Below are positions 7,810 to 16,821 of a DNA stretch of 64,000 nt, one piece after another; the stretch's first letter is position 1; every line of letters starts with the position of its first letter. The position numbers and the translations under genes were made by a program. The stretch is from positions 5,708,501 through 5,772,500 of the forward strand of contig NZ_CP099760.1 of assembly GCF_040760005.1 (NCBI RefSeq), written 5' to 3'. Origin of the DNA: Pseudomonas sp. stari2 (lineage in GTDB: Bacteria; Pseudomonadota; Gammaproteobacteria; Pseudomonadales; Pseudomonadaceae). The notes below the pieces were generated by a model. That model had not been told where the DNA came from. It ran no database searches and worked only from the letters and a program-made list of their open reading frames with translations.

Positions 7810-8820
7810 TTACTCGGTGACCACACTTGGCGAACCAAGGTTGGCCAGGCGCACGCTGTTTTGTACTTGGGCAATTTCACCCGGCGAACCGATCGGTCCC
7901 AGGCGTACCCGGTGCAAAGTCTGCTGATTGCGCACGATCGAGCTGATGAACACCGGAGCGCTCACCATCCCGCTGAGCTTCGACCTCAGGAGTTCTGCAG
8001 CGTCCGGGTTGGCGAACGCGCCCACCTGCAGATACTGGCCAGACGCTGGTGCAGAAGCGTTTTTTTTTGCGCCGATCTGTACAGGTACAGTGTCGGAGGC
8101 GTGTTGTTGCGGCGGCGGAGTCCACTGCTCGATGGTACCGGCCGAAGCCGTGATCACCGGCGCAGTATTCTGCGCGACTTGCGGCTCGTTAAGCATCAAA
8201 GGCGCCGGACGGCCTTTCGCGGCCCACCACTGTTGCGGGTCGATACCCTCGACCTTGACCCGCGCGGTGCCGATTTCGGCATAACCGAGCTTTTTGGCCG
8301 CTGCGTAGGACAGGTCGATGATCCGGTCCGAATAGAAAGGCCCACGGTCGTTGACCCGCAGGATTACGCTCTTGTTGTTGTCCAGGTTGGTCACCCGAAC
8401 GTAACTTGGCAGCGGTAAGGTCTTGTGGGCGGCACTCATGCCGTACAGGTCATAGACTTCGCCGTTGGCGGTGTTCTGACCGTGAAACTTGGTGCCGTAC
8501 CAGGACGCGGTACCCGAGGCCACGTAGGTCTTGGATTCCTGCAACGGGAAGTAGGTCTTGCCCAGCACGGTGTACGGGTTGGCCTTGTACGGGCCGGTGT
8601 GCAGGGTCGGCGTGGCGTCCGGGATGCGCGACACATCGACGTCCCACCATGGCGCGCCGTCCTTGTGGGCCCGGTTGATGTCCAGACCCGGTTGGGCACG
8701 AACGGTGTTCGAGGCGTATTTCTGGGTCGGCGCCCGGCTGGTCGAGCAACTGGCGACCAGCACCGCCAACGCGGCAAATGCCACCAGCTTCAGGGGTTTG
8801 TTGATAGGCAATGCCTGCAT
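7810..8820 (-). CDS. rlpA: Septal ring lytic transglycosylase RlpA (lipoprotein)
   Basis: RlpA is an outer-membrane lipoprotein that binds denuded glycan strands at the septum and, in Pseudomonas, cleaves them to let daughter cells separate. The 336-residue product begins with a lipoprotein signal (LVASCSTS, lipid Cys near residue 25). The double-psi beta-barrel domain follows, with GTASWYGTKFHGQNTANGE, YDLYGMSAAHKTLP and VRVNDRGPF-type motifs. The C-terminal 75 residues form a SPOR domain (GQYLQVGAFANPDAAELLRSKLS). The start codon overlaps the mltB stop (TAATG), implying coupling. A run of nine A lies in the linker before the SPOR domain (see findings). Confidence 0.95.
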   Translation of the reverse strand: MQALPINKPLKLVAFAALAVLVASCSTSRAPTQKYASNTVRAQPGLDINRAHKDGAPWWDVDVSRIPDATPTLHTGPYKANPYTVLGKTYFPLQESKTYVASGTASWYGTKFHGQNTANGEVYDLYGMSAAHKTLPLPSYVRVTNLDNNKSVILRVNDRGPFYSDRIIDLSYAAAKKLGYAEIGTARVKVEGIDPQQWWAAKGRPAPLMLNEPQVAQNTAPVITASAGTIEQWTPPPQQHASDTVPVQIGAKKNASAPASGQYLQVGAFANPDAAELLRSKLSGMVSAPVFISSIVRNQQTLHRVRLGPIGSPGEIAQVQNSVRLANLGSPSVVTE

Positions 8821-9830
8821 TACTTGACGCCCCGTGCTTTTACCAGCTCTTCAGACAGTTGATGTACAGCCATGGCGTACATCACGCTGCGGTTATAACG
8901 CGTGATCGCGTAGAAATTCTTCAGGCCCATCCAGTATTCCGGGCCGTTGTCGCCTTCCAGGCGAAATGCAGTAACCGGCATATCATCGCGCAGCGCATCA
9001 TGACTTGACCAGCCCAGCGCTCGCAACTCCCCGACGGTTTTCGTCGGATCGATCCCGGTGGTCAAACCTTCATCCACCTGCTCGCCGCGCACATCGGCAC
9101 GACTGACCACCGGCTCGCCGGCCACCCAGCCGTGACGCTTGAAGTAGCTGGCGACACTGCCGATCGCATCATCCGGGTTGTTCCAGATATTGATGTGGCC
9201 GTCGCCGTCGAAATCCACCGCGTAGGCGCGAAAGCTGCTCGGCATGAACTGCGGCAAGCCCATCGCCCCGGCGTAGGAACCCTTGAGGCTCAGCGGGTCG
9301 ACCTGCTCTTCACGCGCCAAGAGCAGGAACTCACGCAGTTCCTTGCGGAAAAATTCGGCACGGGGAGGATAGTCGAAACCCAGCGTGGACAAGGCATCGA
9401 TCACCCGGTAATTACCGGTATTACGTCCGAAAAAGGTCTCAACGCCGATGATCGACACGATCACCTGGGCCGGAACGCCGTATTCCTGCTCGGCGCGGGC
9501 CAATACGGCCTCGTGCTGGCGCCAGAAATCCACACCACGGGCAATGCGCGCGTCGGTGATGAACATCGGCCGGTATTCTTTCCACTGTTTGACCCGTTCG
9601 GCGGGTTTGGAAATGGCGTCGAGAATCGCCTGCTTGCGCTGCGCCTCGCGGAACACCGCCATCAGTTGTTCGCCGGCGAAACCGTAGTCGCGGGTCATTT
9701 CACCGACGAATTCGGCCACCTGGGGCGAGCCTTCGTAATCGCCGGCCAGCGCTTCCTGCGCGCTGCCAAGGATGCCTACCAGGCCGAGCCACGGTGCGTA
9801 TCGTGTCGCCCAGTCACGCATTACTTGCAT
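8820..9830 (-). CDS. mltB: Lytic murein transglycosylase B
   Basis: MltB cleaves the beta-1,4 glycosidic bond of murein to give 1,6-anhydro-muramic products. The protein from 9830 is 336 residues with a signal peptide ending near QEALAGD. Catalytic-domain motifs are GVETFFGRNTGNYRVIDALSTL (with the catalytic Glu), YAGAMGLPQFMPSSFRAYAVDFDGDGHINIW and the C-terminal FYAITRYNRSVMYAMAVHQLSE. There is no obvious lipobox, so unlike E. coli MltB it may be a soluble periplasmic form. The 9830 start has AAGAG upstream, while an ATG at 9821 is also possible. It is flanked by rodA and rlpA in one operon. Confidence 0.93.
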   Translation of the reverse strand: MQVMRDWATRYAPWLGLVGILGSAQEALAGDYEGSPQVAEFVGEMTRDYGFAGEQLMAVFREAQRKQAILDAISKPAERVKQWKEYRPMFITDARIARGVDFWRQHEAVLARAEQEYGVPAQVIVSIIGVETFFGRNTGNYRVIDALSTLGFDYPPRAEFFRKELREFLLLAREEQVDPLSLKGSYAGAMGLPQFMPSSFRAYAVDFDGDGHINIWNNPDDAIGSVASYFKRHGWVAGEPVVSRADVRGEQVDEGLTTGIDPTKTVGELRALGWSSHDALRDDMPVTAFRLEGDNGPEYWMGLKNFYAITRYNRSVMYAMAVHQLSEELVKARGVK

Positions 9831-9847
9831 TGAACTCTTCACCTTAT

Positions 9848-10993
9848 TCAAACCTGTGCGATCCACTTGCGATGCGTATGGATCGACATCAAAACCCCAA
9901 ACGCTGACAGCAGCGTCACCAGCGAAGTTCCGCCGTAGCTAATGAACGGCAACGGCACCCCCACCACCGGCAACAGGCCACTGACCATACCGATGTTGAC
10001 GAAAACATAAACAAAAAACGTCATGGTCAAGGCGCCAGCAAGCAGTTTGCCGAACAGCGTCTGGGCCTGGGCAGTAATCACCAGGCCGCGACCGATCAGC
10101 AGCAGATAGATCAGCAGCAGCGCGCAGATGCCCACCAGGCCGAACTCTTCACCCAGCACCGCGATGATGAAGTCGGTGTGGCTTTCCGGCAGGAAGTCCA
10201 GGTGCGACTGGGTACCGAGCAGCCAGCCCTTGCCGAACACGCCGCCGGAACCGATGGCGGCTTTCGACTGAATAATGTTCCAGCCGGTGCCCAACGGATC
10301 GCTTTCCGGGTCGAGAAAGGTCAGGATCCGTTGCTTCTGATAGTCGTGCATGATGAAGAACCACATGGCGATCGCCACGGGTACGGCGGCGGCCAGCACG
10401 CTGAGGATCCAGCGCCAGCGCAATCCGCCCATGAACAGCACGAAGGCGCCGCCAGCCAGAATCAGCAGCGACGTGCCCAGATCCGGCTGCCGCACGATCA
10501 AAATGAACGGCACACCGATCAGCATCAGACTGATCCCCACGTGCTTGAGCTGCGGCGGCAACGTGCGCTTGGACAGATACCAGGCAATAGTCGCCGGCAT
10601 CAGGATCTTCATGAATTCCGACGGCTGGAAGCGGATCACCCCGGGGATGTTGATCCAGCGGGTCGCGCCCATGGCGTTGTGGCCCATGATGTCCACCACC
10701 ATCAGCAGCACCACCCCGACCACATAGCCGAGCGGCACCCAACGGGCCATGAACCTCGGCTCGAACTGGGCGATGACGATCATCGACACCAGGCCGATGC
10801 CGAACGACGTGGCCTGCTTGGCCAGCAGGTCCCAGCTCTTGCCGCTGGCCGAATACAACACGAACAGGCTGCCGGCGGCGAGGATCAGCAGCAGGACCAG
10901 CAAGGGTCCGTCGATATGCAGGCGTTGCAACAGCGTCGCGCGGCGACGCATCACATCCTCGCTGGAGAGCATGCGATCGAAATTATTCTTCAC
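9848..10993 (-). CDS. rodA: Rod-shape glycosyltransferase RodA
   Basis: RodA is the SEDS-family peptidoglycan polymerase of the elongasome and works with PBP2 (mrdA, immediately upstream). About ten hydrophobic helices are visible. Family motifs include FQPSEFMKILMP, RQPDLGTSLLIL, FLPESHTDFI and the C-terminal VVGVPLPFISYGGTSLV. A GTG at 10993 is chosen as start: GGAGG lies 9 bases before it, it gives the N-terminus M-K-N-N-F-D-R, and it overlaps the mrdA stop by 11 bases. An ATG at 10975 is an alternative. The product is about 381 residues. Confidence 0.95.
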   Translation of the reverse strand: MKNNFDRMLSSEDVMRRRATLLQRLHIDGPLLVLLLILAAGSLFVLYSASGKSWDLLAKQATSFGIGLVSMIVIAQFEPRFMARWVPLGYVVGVVLLMVVDIMGHNAMGATRWINIPGVIRFQPSEFMKILMPATIAWYLSKRTLPPQLKHVGISLMLIGVPFILIVRQPDLGTSLLILAGGAFVLFMGGLRWRWILSVLAAAVPVAIAMWFFIMHDYQKQRILTFLDPESDPLGTGWNIIQSKAAIGSGGVFGKGWLLGTQSHLDFLPESHTDFIIAVLGEEFGLVGICALLLIYLLLIGRGLVITAQAQTLFGKLLAGALTMTFFVYVFVNIGMVSGLLPVVGVPLPFISYGGTSLVTLLSAFGVLMSIHTHRKWIAQV

Positions 10994-12878
10994 GGGCCGT
11001 AGCCTCCGCACTGATTGGGCTGGCGTATTCGGCCTTCAAGCGTCCGTCCTGATCCAGCAGCCAGGCGTCCATCACCTGACGCACCACGGGCGCGGCGACG
11101 CCGGAGCCGGACTCACCGTTCTCGACCATCACCGACACCACTATTTTCGGGTTGTCGGCCGGTGCAAAACCGACGAACAAGGCGTGGTCTCGGTGGCGTT
11201 CCTGCACTTTGGAGCGGTCGTACTTCTCGCCTTGCTTGATCGCGACCACCTGGGCCGTACCCGACTTGCCGGCGATCCGGTATTGCGCGCCGATCGAAGC
11301 CTTGCGCGCCGTACCCCGGGCGCCGTGCATCACCTGCTGCATGCCGTGGTTGACCTTGGTCCAGTCCGACGGATCGCGCAGGACGATGTCCGGCATCGGG
11401 TTTTCATCCTTGGGCTTCTCGCCTTCGATGGTCTTGGCCAGATGCGGACGGTTCCACACCCCTTTGTTGGCCACCAGCGCGGTGGCCTGGGCCAGTTGCA
11501 GCGGCGTCGACTGCATGTAGCCCTGGCCGATCCCGAGAATCAGGGTCTCGCCCGGGAACCACGCCTGCTTGCGGGTGGCTCGTTTCCATTCCCGGGACGG
11601 CATCAGGCCGGGGGACTCTTCGAACATGTCCAGCGAGACCTTCTGGCCGATGCCGAACTTGTTCATGTAGGCCGACAACCGGTCGATGCCGAGCTTGTGC
11701 GCCAGGTCATAGAAGTAGGTGTCGTTGGACCGCATGATCGCCGTGTCGAGGTCGACGAAGCCGTCCCCGGTGCGGTTCCAGTTGCGGTATTTGTGATCGT
11801 AGTTGGGCAGCATGTAGTAACCCGGATCGAACACCCGGCTCGACGCCGTCACCACGCCCGCGTCCAGACCGGCAATCGCCACCGCCGGCTTGATCGTCGA
11901 GCCCGGCGGGTACAGACCGCGCAACACGCGGTTGAACAGCGGCCGGTCGATGGAGTCGCGCAGCTCGGCGTAAGCCTTGAAACTGATGCCGGTGACGAAC
12001 AGGTTCGGGTCGAAACTCGGCTGGCTGACCATTGCCAGCACTTCACCGGTGCTCGGGTCCAGCGCCACTACTGCACCGCGTCGCCCGCCCAGCGCGGCTT
12101 CGGCGGCTTCCTGCAATTTGATGTCGAGGCTCAGGACGATGTCCTTGCCCGGCACCGGATCGGTACGCTTGAGTACGCGCAGCACGCGGCCCCGGGCGTT
12201 GGTCTCGACCTCTTCGTAACCCACCTGGCCGTGCAGCTCGGCTTCGTAGAAGCGCTCGATGCCGGTTTTACCGATGTGGTGGGTGCCGCTGTAATTGACC
12301 GGGTCGAGGGTCTTCAGCTCTTTCTCGTTGATCCGCCCCATGTAACCCACCGAGTGCGCAAAATGCGCACCCTGCGGGTAGTGGCGCACCAGTTGCGCGA
12401 CCACTTCCACGCCCGGCAGGCGGAACTGGTTCACCGCGATCCGGGCGATCTGCTCTTCGGTCAGCTCGAACAGGATCGGCACCGGCTCGAACGGCCGGCG
12501 CCCCTGACGCATGCGCTTTTCGAAGATCACCCGGTCTTCCGGCGTCAGCTCCAGCACTTCAACGATCACGTCCAGTACCTGCTGCCAGTCGCCGGAACGC
12601 TCGCGGGTCATGCTCAGGCTGAAGCTCGGACGGTTATCCGCCACCACCACGCCGTTGCGGTCGTAAATCAGCCCACGGGTCGGCGGAATCGGCTGGACAT
12701 GGACGCGGTTGTTTTCCGAGAGGGTCGAGTGGTAGTCGTACTGGATCACCTGCAGGAAATACAGCCGGGCAATCAACACACAGATCAGCAGCACCACCGC
12801 AATGGCCCCGAACACGACGCGGCTACGCACCAGGCGGGCGTCTTTTTCGTGGTCCTTGATGCGGATCGGCTGGGACAT
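10983..12878 (-). CDS. mrdA: Penicillin-binding protein 2 (peptidoglycan D,D-transpeptidase)
   Basis: PBP2 is the transpeptidase of lateral wall synthesis in rods and the target of mecillinam. From 12878 the protein is 631 residues: a short cytoplasmic start, a membrane helix at about residues 20-42, a dimerisation domain (NRVHVQPIPPTRGLIYDRNG), and the transpeptidase domain with S327-T-I-K330 as the nucleophile motif and AGKSGTAQVV as the KSG motif. The start is chosen from the conserved MSQPIRIKDHEKDARLV; the frame is open further upstream into rlmH, but those codons are not conserved in kind. It is in the rlmH-mrdA-rodA order of nearly all gamma-proteobacteria. Confidence 0.97.
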   Translation of the reverse strand: MSQPIRIKDHEKDARLVRSRVVFGAIAVVLLICVLIARLYFLQVIQYDYHSTLSENNRVHVQPIPPTRGLIYDRNGVVVADNRPSFSLSMTRERSGDWQQVLDVIVEVLELTPEDRVIFEKRMRQGRRPFEPVPILFELTEEQIARIAVNQFRLPGVEVVAQLVRHYPQGAHFAHSVGYMGRINEKELKTLDPVNYSGTHHIGKTGIERFYEAELHGQVGYEEVETNARGRVLRVLKRTDPVPGKDIVLSLDIKLQEAAEAALGGRRGAVVALDPSTGEVLAMVSQPSFDPNLFVTGISFKAYAELRDSIDRPLFNRVLRGLYPPGSTIKPAVAIAGLDAGVVTASSRVFDPGYYMLPNYDHKYRNWNRTGDGFVDLDTAIMRSNDTYFYDLAHKLGIDRLSAYMNKFGIGQKVSLDMFEESPGLMPSREWKRATRKQAWFPGETLILGIGQGYMQSTPLQLAQATALVANKGVWNRPHLAKTIEGEKPKDENPMPDIVLRDPSDWTKVNHGMQQVMHGARGTARKASIGAQYRIAGKSGTAQVVAIKQGEKYDRSKVQERHRDHALFVGFAPADNPKIVVSVMVENGESGSGVAAPVVRQVMDAWLLDQDGRLKAEYASPISAEATAREE

Positions 12879-12888
12879 GAGGGCAGGA

Positions 12889-13356
12889 TTACTTGTGGTA
12901 AGGGTGGCCGGACAACACGGTCCAGGCACGATACAACTGCTCGCCGATGAGGATGCGCACCAACGGGTGCGGCAGCGTCAATGGCGACAACGACCAGCGC
13001 TGGTCGGCGCGGGCACAGACTTCCGGCGCCAGCCCTTCCGGGCCGCCGACCATGAAATTGACCGTGCGCGAGTCCAGCCGCCAACGGTCGAGTTCGACCG
13101 CCAGCTGCTCAGTGCTCCAGGGCTTGCCGTGCACTTCGAGGGTGACGATCCGCTCGTTGTGCCCGACCTTGGCCAGCATGGCTTCGCCTTCCTGACGGAT
13201 GAAGCGGGCCACGTCGGCATTCTTGCCACGGGTATTGAGCGGAATTTCCACCAGTTCCAGCGCCAGCTCGGACGGAAGACGCTTGGCATATTCATGCCAG
13301 CCTTCTTCCACCCACTTGGGCATGCGTGAACCGACGGCGATCAGTCGCAGTCGCAC
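12889..13356 (-). CDS. rlmH: 23S rRNA pseudouridine-1915 N3-methyltransferase RlmH
   Basis: RlmH methylates pseudouridine 1915 in helix 69 of assembled ribosomes using S-adenosylmethionine. The start is a GTG at 13356, which gives exactly the family's 155 residues and the conserved N-terminus (V/M)[18 protein letters not shown]. The SPOUT trefoil-knot region is seen in FMVGGPEGL and [23 protein letters not shown] near the C-terminus. It follows rsfS with 10 bases between, so both ribosome-related genes are in one transcript with the cell-wall genes. Confidence 0.96.
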   Translation of the reverse strand: MRLRLIAVGSRMPKWVEEGWHEYAKRLPSELALELVEIPLNTRGKNADVARFIRQEGEAMLAKVGHNERIVTLEVHGKPWSTEQLAVELDRWRLDSRTVNFMVGGPEGLAPEVCARADQRWSLSPLTLPHPLVRILIGEQLYRAWTVLSGHPYHK

Positions 13357-13366
13357 AGCGCGTCCC

Positions 13367-13861
13367 TTACAGCTGGTCTTTGTTGAGCTTGGTGAAGTGC
13401 TCGTGGGTGTTTTCCGGGCTATGGTGCTTGGCGTCTGCCGCACGGCTCTGCTCGGCACCGGCCCACAGGCGCTCCAGGTCGTAGAACTGACGGGCCGAGG
13501 CGGTCATCATGTGCACGATCACCAGGTCCAGGTCCAGCAGCACCCAGTCACTGTCGCCCTTGCCTTCTTCGCCCAGCGGCTTGGCGCCCTGCTTTTTCAC
13601 TTCTTCGCGAACCTTGTCCAGCATCGCGTTGATCTGGCGGTTGGACGTACCGGTGGCGATGATCATGTAGTCAGTGATGCTCTGCTTGTCGCGCACATCG
13701 ATGATCTGGATGTCCTGGGCCTTGACGTCTTCCAGGGCGGCCACGGCCACCTTGACCAGTTCGTCGCCTTTCAGCGGTTCGTTGGTGTTGGCGACTTCCG
13801 GCAGCGGAGCGCTCTTGAACGTGCCTTTGCGCTTTACTTTGGTTTGGTCTTTGTCAGTCAT
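13367..13861 (-). CDS. rsfS: Ribosome silencing factor RsfS
   Basis: RsfS binds ribosomal protein L14 and keeps the subunits apart in stationary phase or starvation. The product is 164 residues, longer than the E. coli protein because of a charged N-terminal tail of about 30 residues and a C-terminal tail ([21 protein letters not shown]). The core has the family blocks [35 protein letters not shown] and [30 protein letters not shown]. It lies between nadD and rlmH, the conserved order. Confidence 0.95.
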   Translation of the reverse strand: MTDKDQTKVKRKGTFKSAPLPEVANTNEPLKGDELVKVAVAALEDVKAQDIQIIDVRDKQSITDYMIIATGTSNRQINAMLDKVREEVKKQGAKPLGEEGKGDSDWVLLDLDLVIVHMMTASARQFYDLERLWAGAEQSRAADAKHHSPENTHEHFTKLNKDQL

Positions 13862-13931
13862 ATAAAACTCGTTTTGCTCATGTATTCGGCGTCTCGTCCC
13901 ACGATGATCGTGTTACTTGAGCACGCCTTGT

Positions 13932-14621
13932 TCAGTTCGACGCACGGTACAGACCGTGCGCATCGATGTAGGCCAGGACCGCGTCGGGCACCAGGAAACG
14001 TACCGACTTACCGCTGGCCAGCAGTTGACGGATCTGGGTGGCGGAGACCGCGAGCGGTGTCTGCCAGACGAATGCAATCTGTCCGCTCGGCCCTTTCAGG
14101 GCCAACGGGTCGCTCACCGAACGCGCTGCCAGCAGGTTGCGCAAGGCATCCGGTGGTTCGCTGTCGGCGTCCGGGCGCTGTAGCACCAGGATGTGGCAAT
14201 GCTGGAGCAACTCTTCCCAGCGGTGCCAAGTGGGCAGGCCGCAAAATGCGTCCCAGCCCAAAAGCAGAAAAACCTGGGTCTCGGCGGCCATTTCGGCGCG
14301 CAGCGACTCCAGGGTATCGATGGTCCAGGACGGTTTGTCCCGCTGCAATTCACGGGCGTCCACCACCAGCGGCGGCACACCGGCCACCGCACATTCAACC
14401 ATTGCCAGCCGATCCTGCGCCGACACCTGCGGGGTATCGCGATGCGGCGGCCGGGCGCTGGGCATCATGCGCAGCTCATCGAGGGCCAGCGCTTCGGCGA
14501 CTTCCAGCGCGCCACGCAAATGGCCGACATGCACCGGATCGAAGGTTCCGCCCAGGACGCCAATACGCCGGGGGCGAGACTTTCTGCCGGATTTTGGCGC
14601 TTTCAGATCGAGGTCGGACAA
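13932..14621 (-). CDS. nadD: Nicotinate-nucleotide adenylyltransferase
   Basis: NadD makes nicotinate adenine dinucleotide from nicotinate mononucleotide and ATP in NAD synthesis. The nucleotidyltransferase motif [17 protein letters not shown] (with H-x-G-H) and the C-terminal [10 protein letters not shown] motif are present, as is [19 protein letters not shown]. The start is uncertain. A TTG at 14621 lies just after the proA stop (14623) and gives a 229-residue product starting [11 protein letters not shown]; the frame also continues into proA. No strong ribosome-binding site separates the options. Confidence 0.92.
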   Translation of the reverse strand: MSDLDLKAPKSGRKSRPRRIGVLGGTFDPVHVGHLRGALEVAEALALDELRMMPSARPPHRDTPQVSAQDRLAMVECAVAGVPPLVVDARELQRDKPSWTIDTLESLRAEMAAETQVFLLLGWDAFCGLPTWHRWEELLQHCHILVLQRPDADSEPPDALRNLLAARSVSDPLALKGPSGQIAFVWQTPLAVSATQIRQLLASGKSVRFLVPDAVLAYIDAHGLYRASN

Positions 14622-14622
14622 G

Positions 14623-15894
14623 TCAGACCGTCGCCTGGCCGCGCAACTGGCCATCACCGACCACGACGTATTTCTCGCAGGTCAGTCCTTCGAGGCCCAC
14701 CGGGCCACGGGCGTGCAGCTTATCAGTAGAAATGCCGATCTCGGCACCCAATCCGTATTCGAACCCATCGGCGAAGCAGGTCGGGGTGTTGATCATCACC
14801 GATGCCGAGTCGACTTCGGCCACGAACTGTCGGGTGTCGGCGAGGTTTTCGCTGACGATCGAATCGGTGTGGTGGGAGCCGTAATGGTTGATATGTTCGA
14901 TGGCCTGGTCCAGTCCGTCGACCACGCGGATCGACAGGATCGGCGCCAGATACTCGGTGCTCCAGTCTTCTTCAGTCGCCGCTACCGCCTCGATGATCGT
15001 CCGGGTGCGCTCGCAGCCACGCAGTTCGACGCCTTTTTCACGGAACTGTCTGGCCATCGACGGCAGGAATTCCTTCGCAACACTTTGATCAACCAGCAGG
15101 GTCTCCATCGCGCCGCAGATGCCATAACGATAGGTCTTGGCATTGAAGGCGATGCGCTGGGCTTTCGGCAGGTCGGCGTGTTCGCTGACATAGACGTGGC
15201 AGATGCCGTCCAGATGCTTGATCACCGGCACCCGGGCGTCACGGCTGATGCGCTCGATCAGCCCACGGCCGCCGCGCGGCACGATCACATCGACGTACTC
15301 GGGCATGGTGATCAGCGCACCAACGGCGGCGCGGTCGGTGGTTTCCACCACTTGCACCACGGCAGCCGGCAATTCGGCTTCGGCCAGACCACGCTGGATG
15401 CAGGCGGCAATGGCACGATTGGAATGAATCGCCTCGGATCCGCCGCGCAGGATGGTCGCGTTACCGGACTTCAGGCACAGGCTCGCGGCATCGATGGTCA
15501 CGTTCGGACGGGACTCGTAGATGATTCCGATCACGCCCAGCGGCACGCGCATCTTGCCGACCTGAATCCCCGACGGACGGAAGCTCATGTCGCGGATCGC
15601 ACCGACCGGGTCCGGCAAGGCCGCCACCTGGCGCAGACCGACGATCATCCCGTCGATACGGGCCGGGGTCAGTTCCAGACGTTCCAGCAAAGCAGGCTCC
15701 AGACCGCTGGCGCGGCCGGCGGCCAGATCCTGTTCATTGGCTGCCGCAAGCTCGGCGCGGGCGGCGTCCAGAGCATTGGCGGCAGCCAGCAGGGCGCGGT
15801 TTTTCTGCGCGGTGCTGGCACGGCCGATGACCCGGGAAGCTTCGCGGGCGGCGCGACCCAATCGGGTCATGTAGTCAAGAACGGACTCAGTCAT
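14623..15894 (-). CDS. proA: Gamma-glutamyl phosphate reductase
   Basis: ProA reduces gamma-glutamyl phosphate to glutamate semialdehyde with NADPH, the second step of proline synthesis. The 423-residue protein starts [21 protein letters not shown]. The aldehyde-dehydrogenase-like fold shows in [38 protein letters not shown] and the active-site Cys in [37 protein letters not shown] close to the C-terminus is a family signature. It is the first gene of the minus-strand block that runs on through nadD to the cell-wall genes. Confidence 0.97.
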   Translation of the reverse strand: MTESVLDYMTRLGRAAREASRVIGRASTAQKNRALLAAANALDAARAELAAANEQDLAAGRASGLEPALLERLELTPARIDGMIVGLRQVAALPDPVGAIRDMSFRPSGIQVGKMRVPLGVIGIIYESRPNVTIDAASLCLKSGNATILRGGSEAIHSNRAIAACIQRGLAEAELPAAVVQVVETTDRAAVGALITMPEYVDVIVPRGGRGLIERISRDARVPVIKHLDGICHVYVSEHADLPKAQRIAFNAKTYRYGICGAMETLLVDQSVAKEFLPSMARQFREKGVELRGCERTRTIIEAVAATEEDWSTEYLAPILSIRVVDGLDQAIEHINHYGSHHTDSIVSENLADTRQFVAEVDSASVMINTPTCFADGFEYGLGAEIGISTDKLHARGPVGLEGLTCEKYVVVGDGQLRGQATV

Positions 15895-16071
15895 GGTCTG
15901 CTGGGGTCTTGGCAAAGAGGAAAGCGGCAGATTATAGCTGTCGCGTCCCGGGACTAACAGCGGTGACGGGCGGATGGTCGAAATGGACCGCGATTTGCCG
16001 ATGTTCAGCCGTAATTAAGGCTCGGATTGTTATCATCACGACCTCTTTCGCCTGGATAAACACCGTTTGCC
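15895..16071. promoter_or_regulatory. Divergent promoter region between proA and the glycosylase gene
   Basis: This 177-base gap lies between divergent genes and must hold the promoter of the long minus-strand proA block and that of the plus-strand glycosylase. I see no clear operator or riboswitch. Confidence 0.4.
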
Positions 16072-16767
16072 ATGTCCAATCTGACCGTTCGTGCCCACGC
16101 CGAGCGCCTGCCGATGGGCCTTCCGGACGCTTTTTTCGACCGTGACGCTCAGACGCTTGCCCGGGATCTGCTCGGCAAAGTCATCCGTCACCGGGTCGGC
16201 GACCTGTGGCTCAGCGCCCGGATCATCGAAACCGAAGCGTATTACTGCGAAGAAAAAGGCAGCCATGCCTCCCTCGGCTACACAGAAAAGCGTAAGGCTT
16301 TGTTTCTGGATGGCGGCCACATCTATATGTATTACGCCCGTGGCGGTGATTCGCTGAACTTCAGTGCTCAGGGTCCTGGCAATGCAGTGCTGATCAAGTC
16401 GGCCTATCCATGGGTCGATGACATCAGCGGCCCGGCCAGTCTGGCGCAGATGCTGCTGAACAATCCCGATGCGCAGGGCCGGCCGCGTCCCTCGCAGAAG
16501 CTGTGCGCCGGCCAGACTTTGCTGTGCAAGGCACTGGGCCTGAAGGTGCCGGTGTGGGATGCCAAACGTTTCGACCACGAAATTCTGCTGGTGGAAGATA
16601 CCGGTCCTGCGCCCGGCCACATCGTCCAGACCACCCGCCTGGGCATCCCGCACGGTCGTGACGAGCACTTGATGTACCGCTTCGTCGATGCGGCCTACGC
16701 CCAGTGGTGCACCCGGAACCCGCTGCGCCGGGGTCAGGTCGAAGGACGCGATTATTTTCTGCTGTGA
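16072..16767 (+). CDS. DNA-3-methyladenine glycosylase (AAG/MPG family)
   Basis: The enzyme excises alkylated and deaminated purines from DNA to start base excision repair. The 231-residue product matches the AAG fold family (not E. coli Tag or AlkA). It has ARDLLGKVIRH at the start of the fold, ARIIETEAYYCEEKGSHASLGYTEKRKALFLDGGHIYMYYARGG carrying the catalytic Glu and the nucleotide-flipping region, and KLCAGQTLLCKALGL near the C-terminus. The Pseudomonas form replaces the usual YxxPGDxASHA pattern with YYCEEKGSHAS. It is probably monocistronic or paired with the membrane protein that follows 54 bases later. Confidence 0.9.
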   Translation: MSNLTVRAHAERLPMGLPDAFFDRDAQTLARDLLGKVIRHRVGDLWLSARIIETEAYYCEEKGSHASLGYTEKRKALFLDGGHIYMYYARGGDSLNFSAQGPGNAVLIKSAYPWVDDISGPASLAQMLLNNPDAQGRPRPSQKLCAGQTLLCKALGLKVPVWDAKRFDHEILLVEDTGPAPGHIVQTTRLGIPHGRDEHLMYRFVDAAYAQWCTRNPLRRGQVEGRDYFLL

Positions 16768-16821
16768 ACTTCCCCTCTGCGCTACGCCGACCAGGGACAT
16801 CAATGAAATGGAGTGTGTTGT

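Noticed and set aside
10749..12950. A 733-codon plus-strand frame across rodA and mrdA
   Set aside because: Antisense to two clearly conserved genes, with biased His/Arg/Gln content.
14038..15957. A 639-codon plus-strand frame across nadD and proA
   Set aside because: Antisense shadow of conserved genes with no recognisable domain.
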